26,851 nt of DNA from assembly GCA_003427395.1 (NCBI GenBank), contig BFEA01000710.1, positions 375,893-402,743 on the forward strand, read 5' to 3'. The stretch comes from Chara braunii. Its lineage: Eukaryota > Streptophyta > Charophyceae > Charales > Characeae. The notes below the pieces were generated by a model. That model worked only from the letters and a program-made list of their open reading frames with translations. It ran no database searches and was not told where the DNA came from. Below are positions 26,824-26,851 of this stretch, one piece after another. The stretch's first letter is position 1. The number at the start of each line of letters is the position of its first letter. A program made the position numbers and the translations under genes.

Positions 26824-26851
26824 AGAAAAAAGAAATGACTGGCCGTGTCCC

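Overview
The window looks like non-genic nuclear DNA of a streptophyte (land plant or charophyte green alga). The evidence is a plant-type U2 snRNA copy, an L1-type LINE, and a chromodomain-type Ty3/gypsy element primed by initiator tRNA-Met, together with many A/T tails and TC/CA/GA microsatellites. A charophyte such as Chara is my guess from the style of the element proteins; no host gene here proves it. I see no intact host gene. The only host-gene candidate is a possible first exon at 26033-26146.

Layout. 1-5060: microsatellites, a long C-rich pyrimidine tract, three dispersed copies of a tRNA-headed SINE-like repeat, and several fold-back (MITE-like) elements. 5063-5191: a 3'-truncated U2 snRNA retrocopy with an A-rich tail and a perfect 15-bp target-site duplication. 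About 5480-11790: a decayed plus-strand L1-type LINE with ORF1, endonuclease, reverse transcriptase and a C-terminal zinc-finger region. It carries an internal duplication of the endonuclease N-terminus and a later short poly(A) retroposon insertion, and has a stem-loop plus direct repeats at its 3' end. 11790-16660: a graveyard of short elements, including several copies of an apparently ultrashort (about 62-nt) structured poly(A) retroposon, fold-back elements, and a decayed minus-strand coding relic of unknown family.

16670-25694: a nearly complete minus-strand Ty3/gypsy chromovirus-like retrotransposon (9,025 bp). It has two roughly 1.1-kb LTRs in TG...CA form, a tRNA-iMet primer binding site, a polypurine tract, and gag, protease, RT, RNase H, integrase and a chromodomain-like tail. 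It is inactive: the premature stops I could interpret are consistent with C-to-T or G-to-A transitions, and a 64-bp-period tandem duplication shifts the frame between RNase H and integrase. The LTRs differ at several percent of sites and I see no matching target-site duplication.

25695-26851: CA and GA microsatellites, the possible exon, and a terminal A-run.

The elements fit together as a retroposition ecosystem. An L1-type LINE is the kind of machinery that could have moved both the U2 copy and the poly(A) retroposons, one of which landed inside the LINE. The likeliest undescribed items are the ultrashort structured retroposon family, the U2-headed retrocopy, the tRNA-headed SINE family, and the fold-back families with shared termini.
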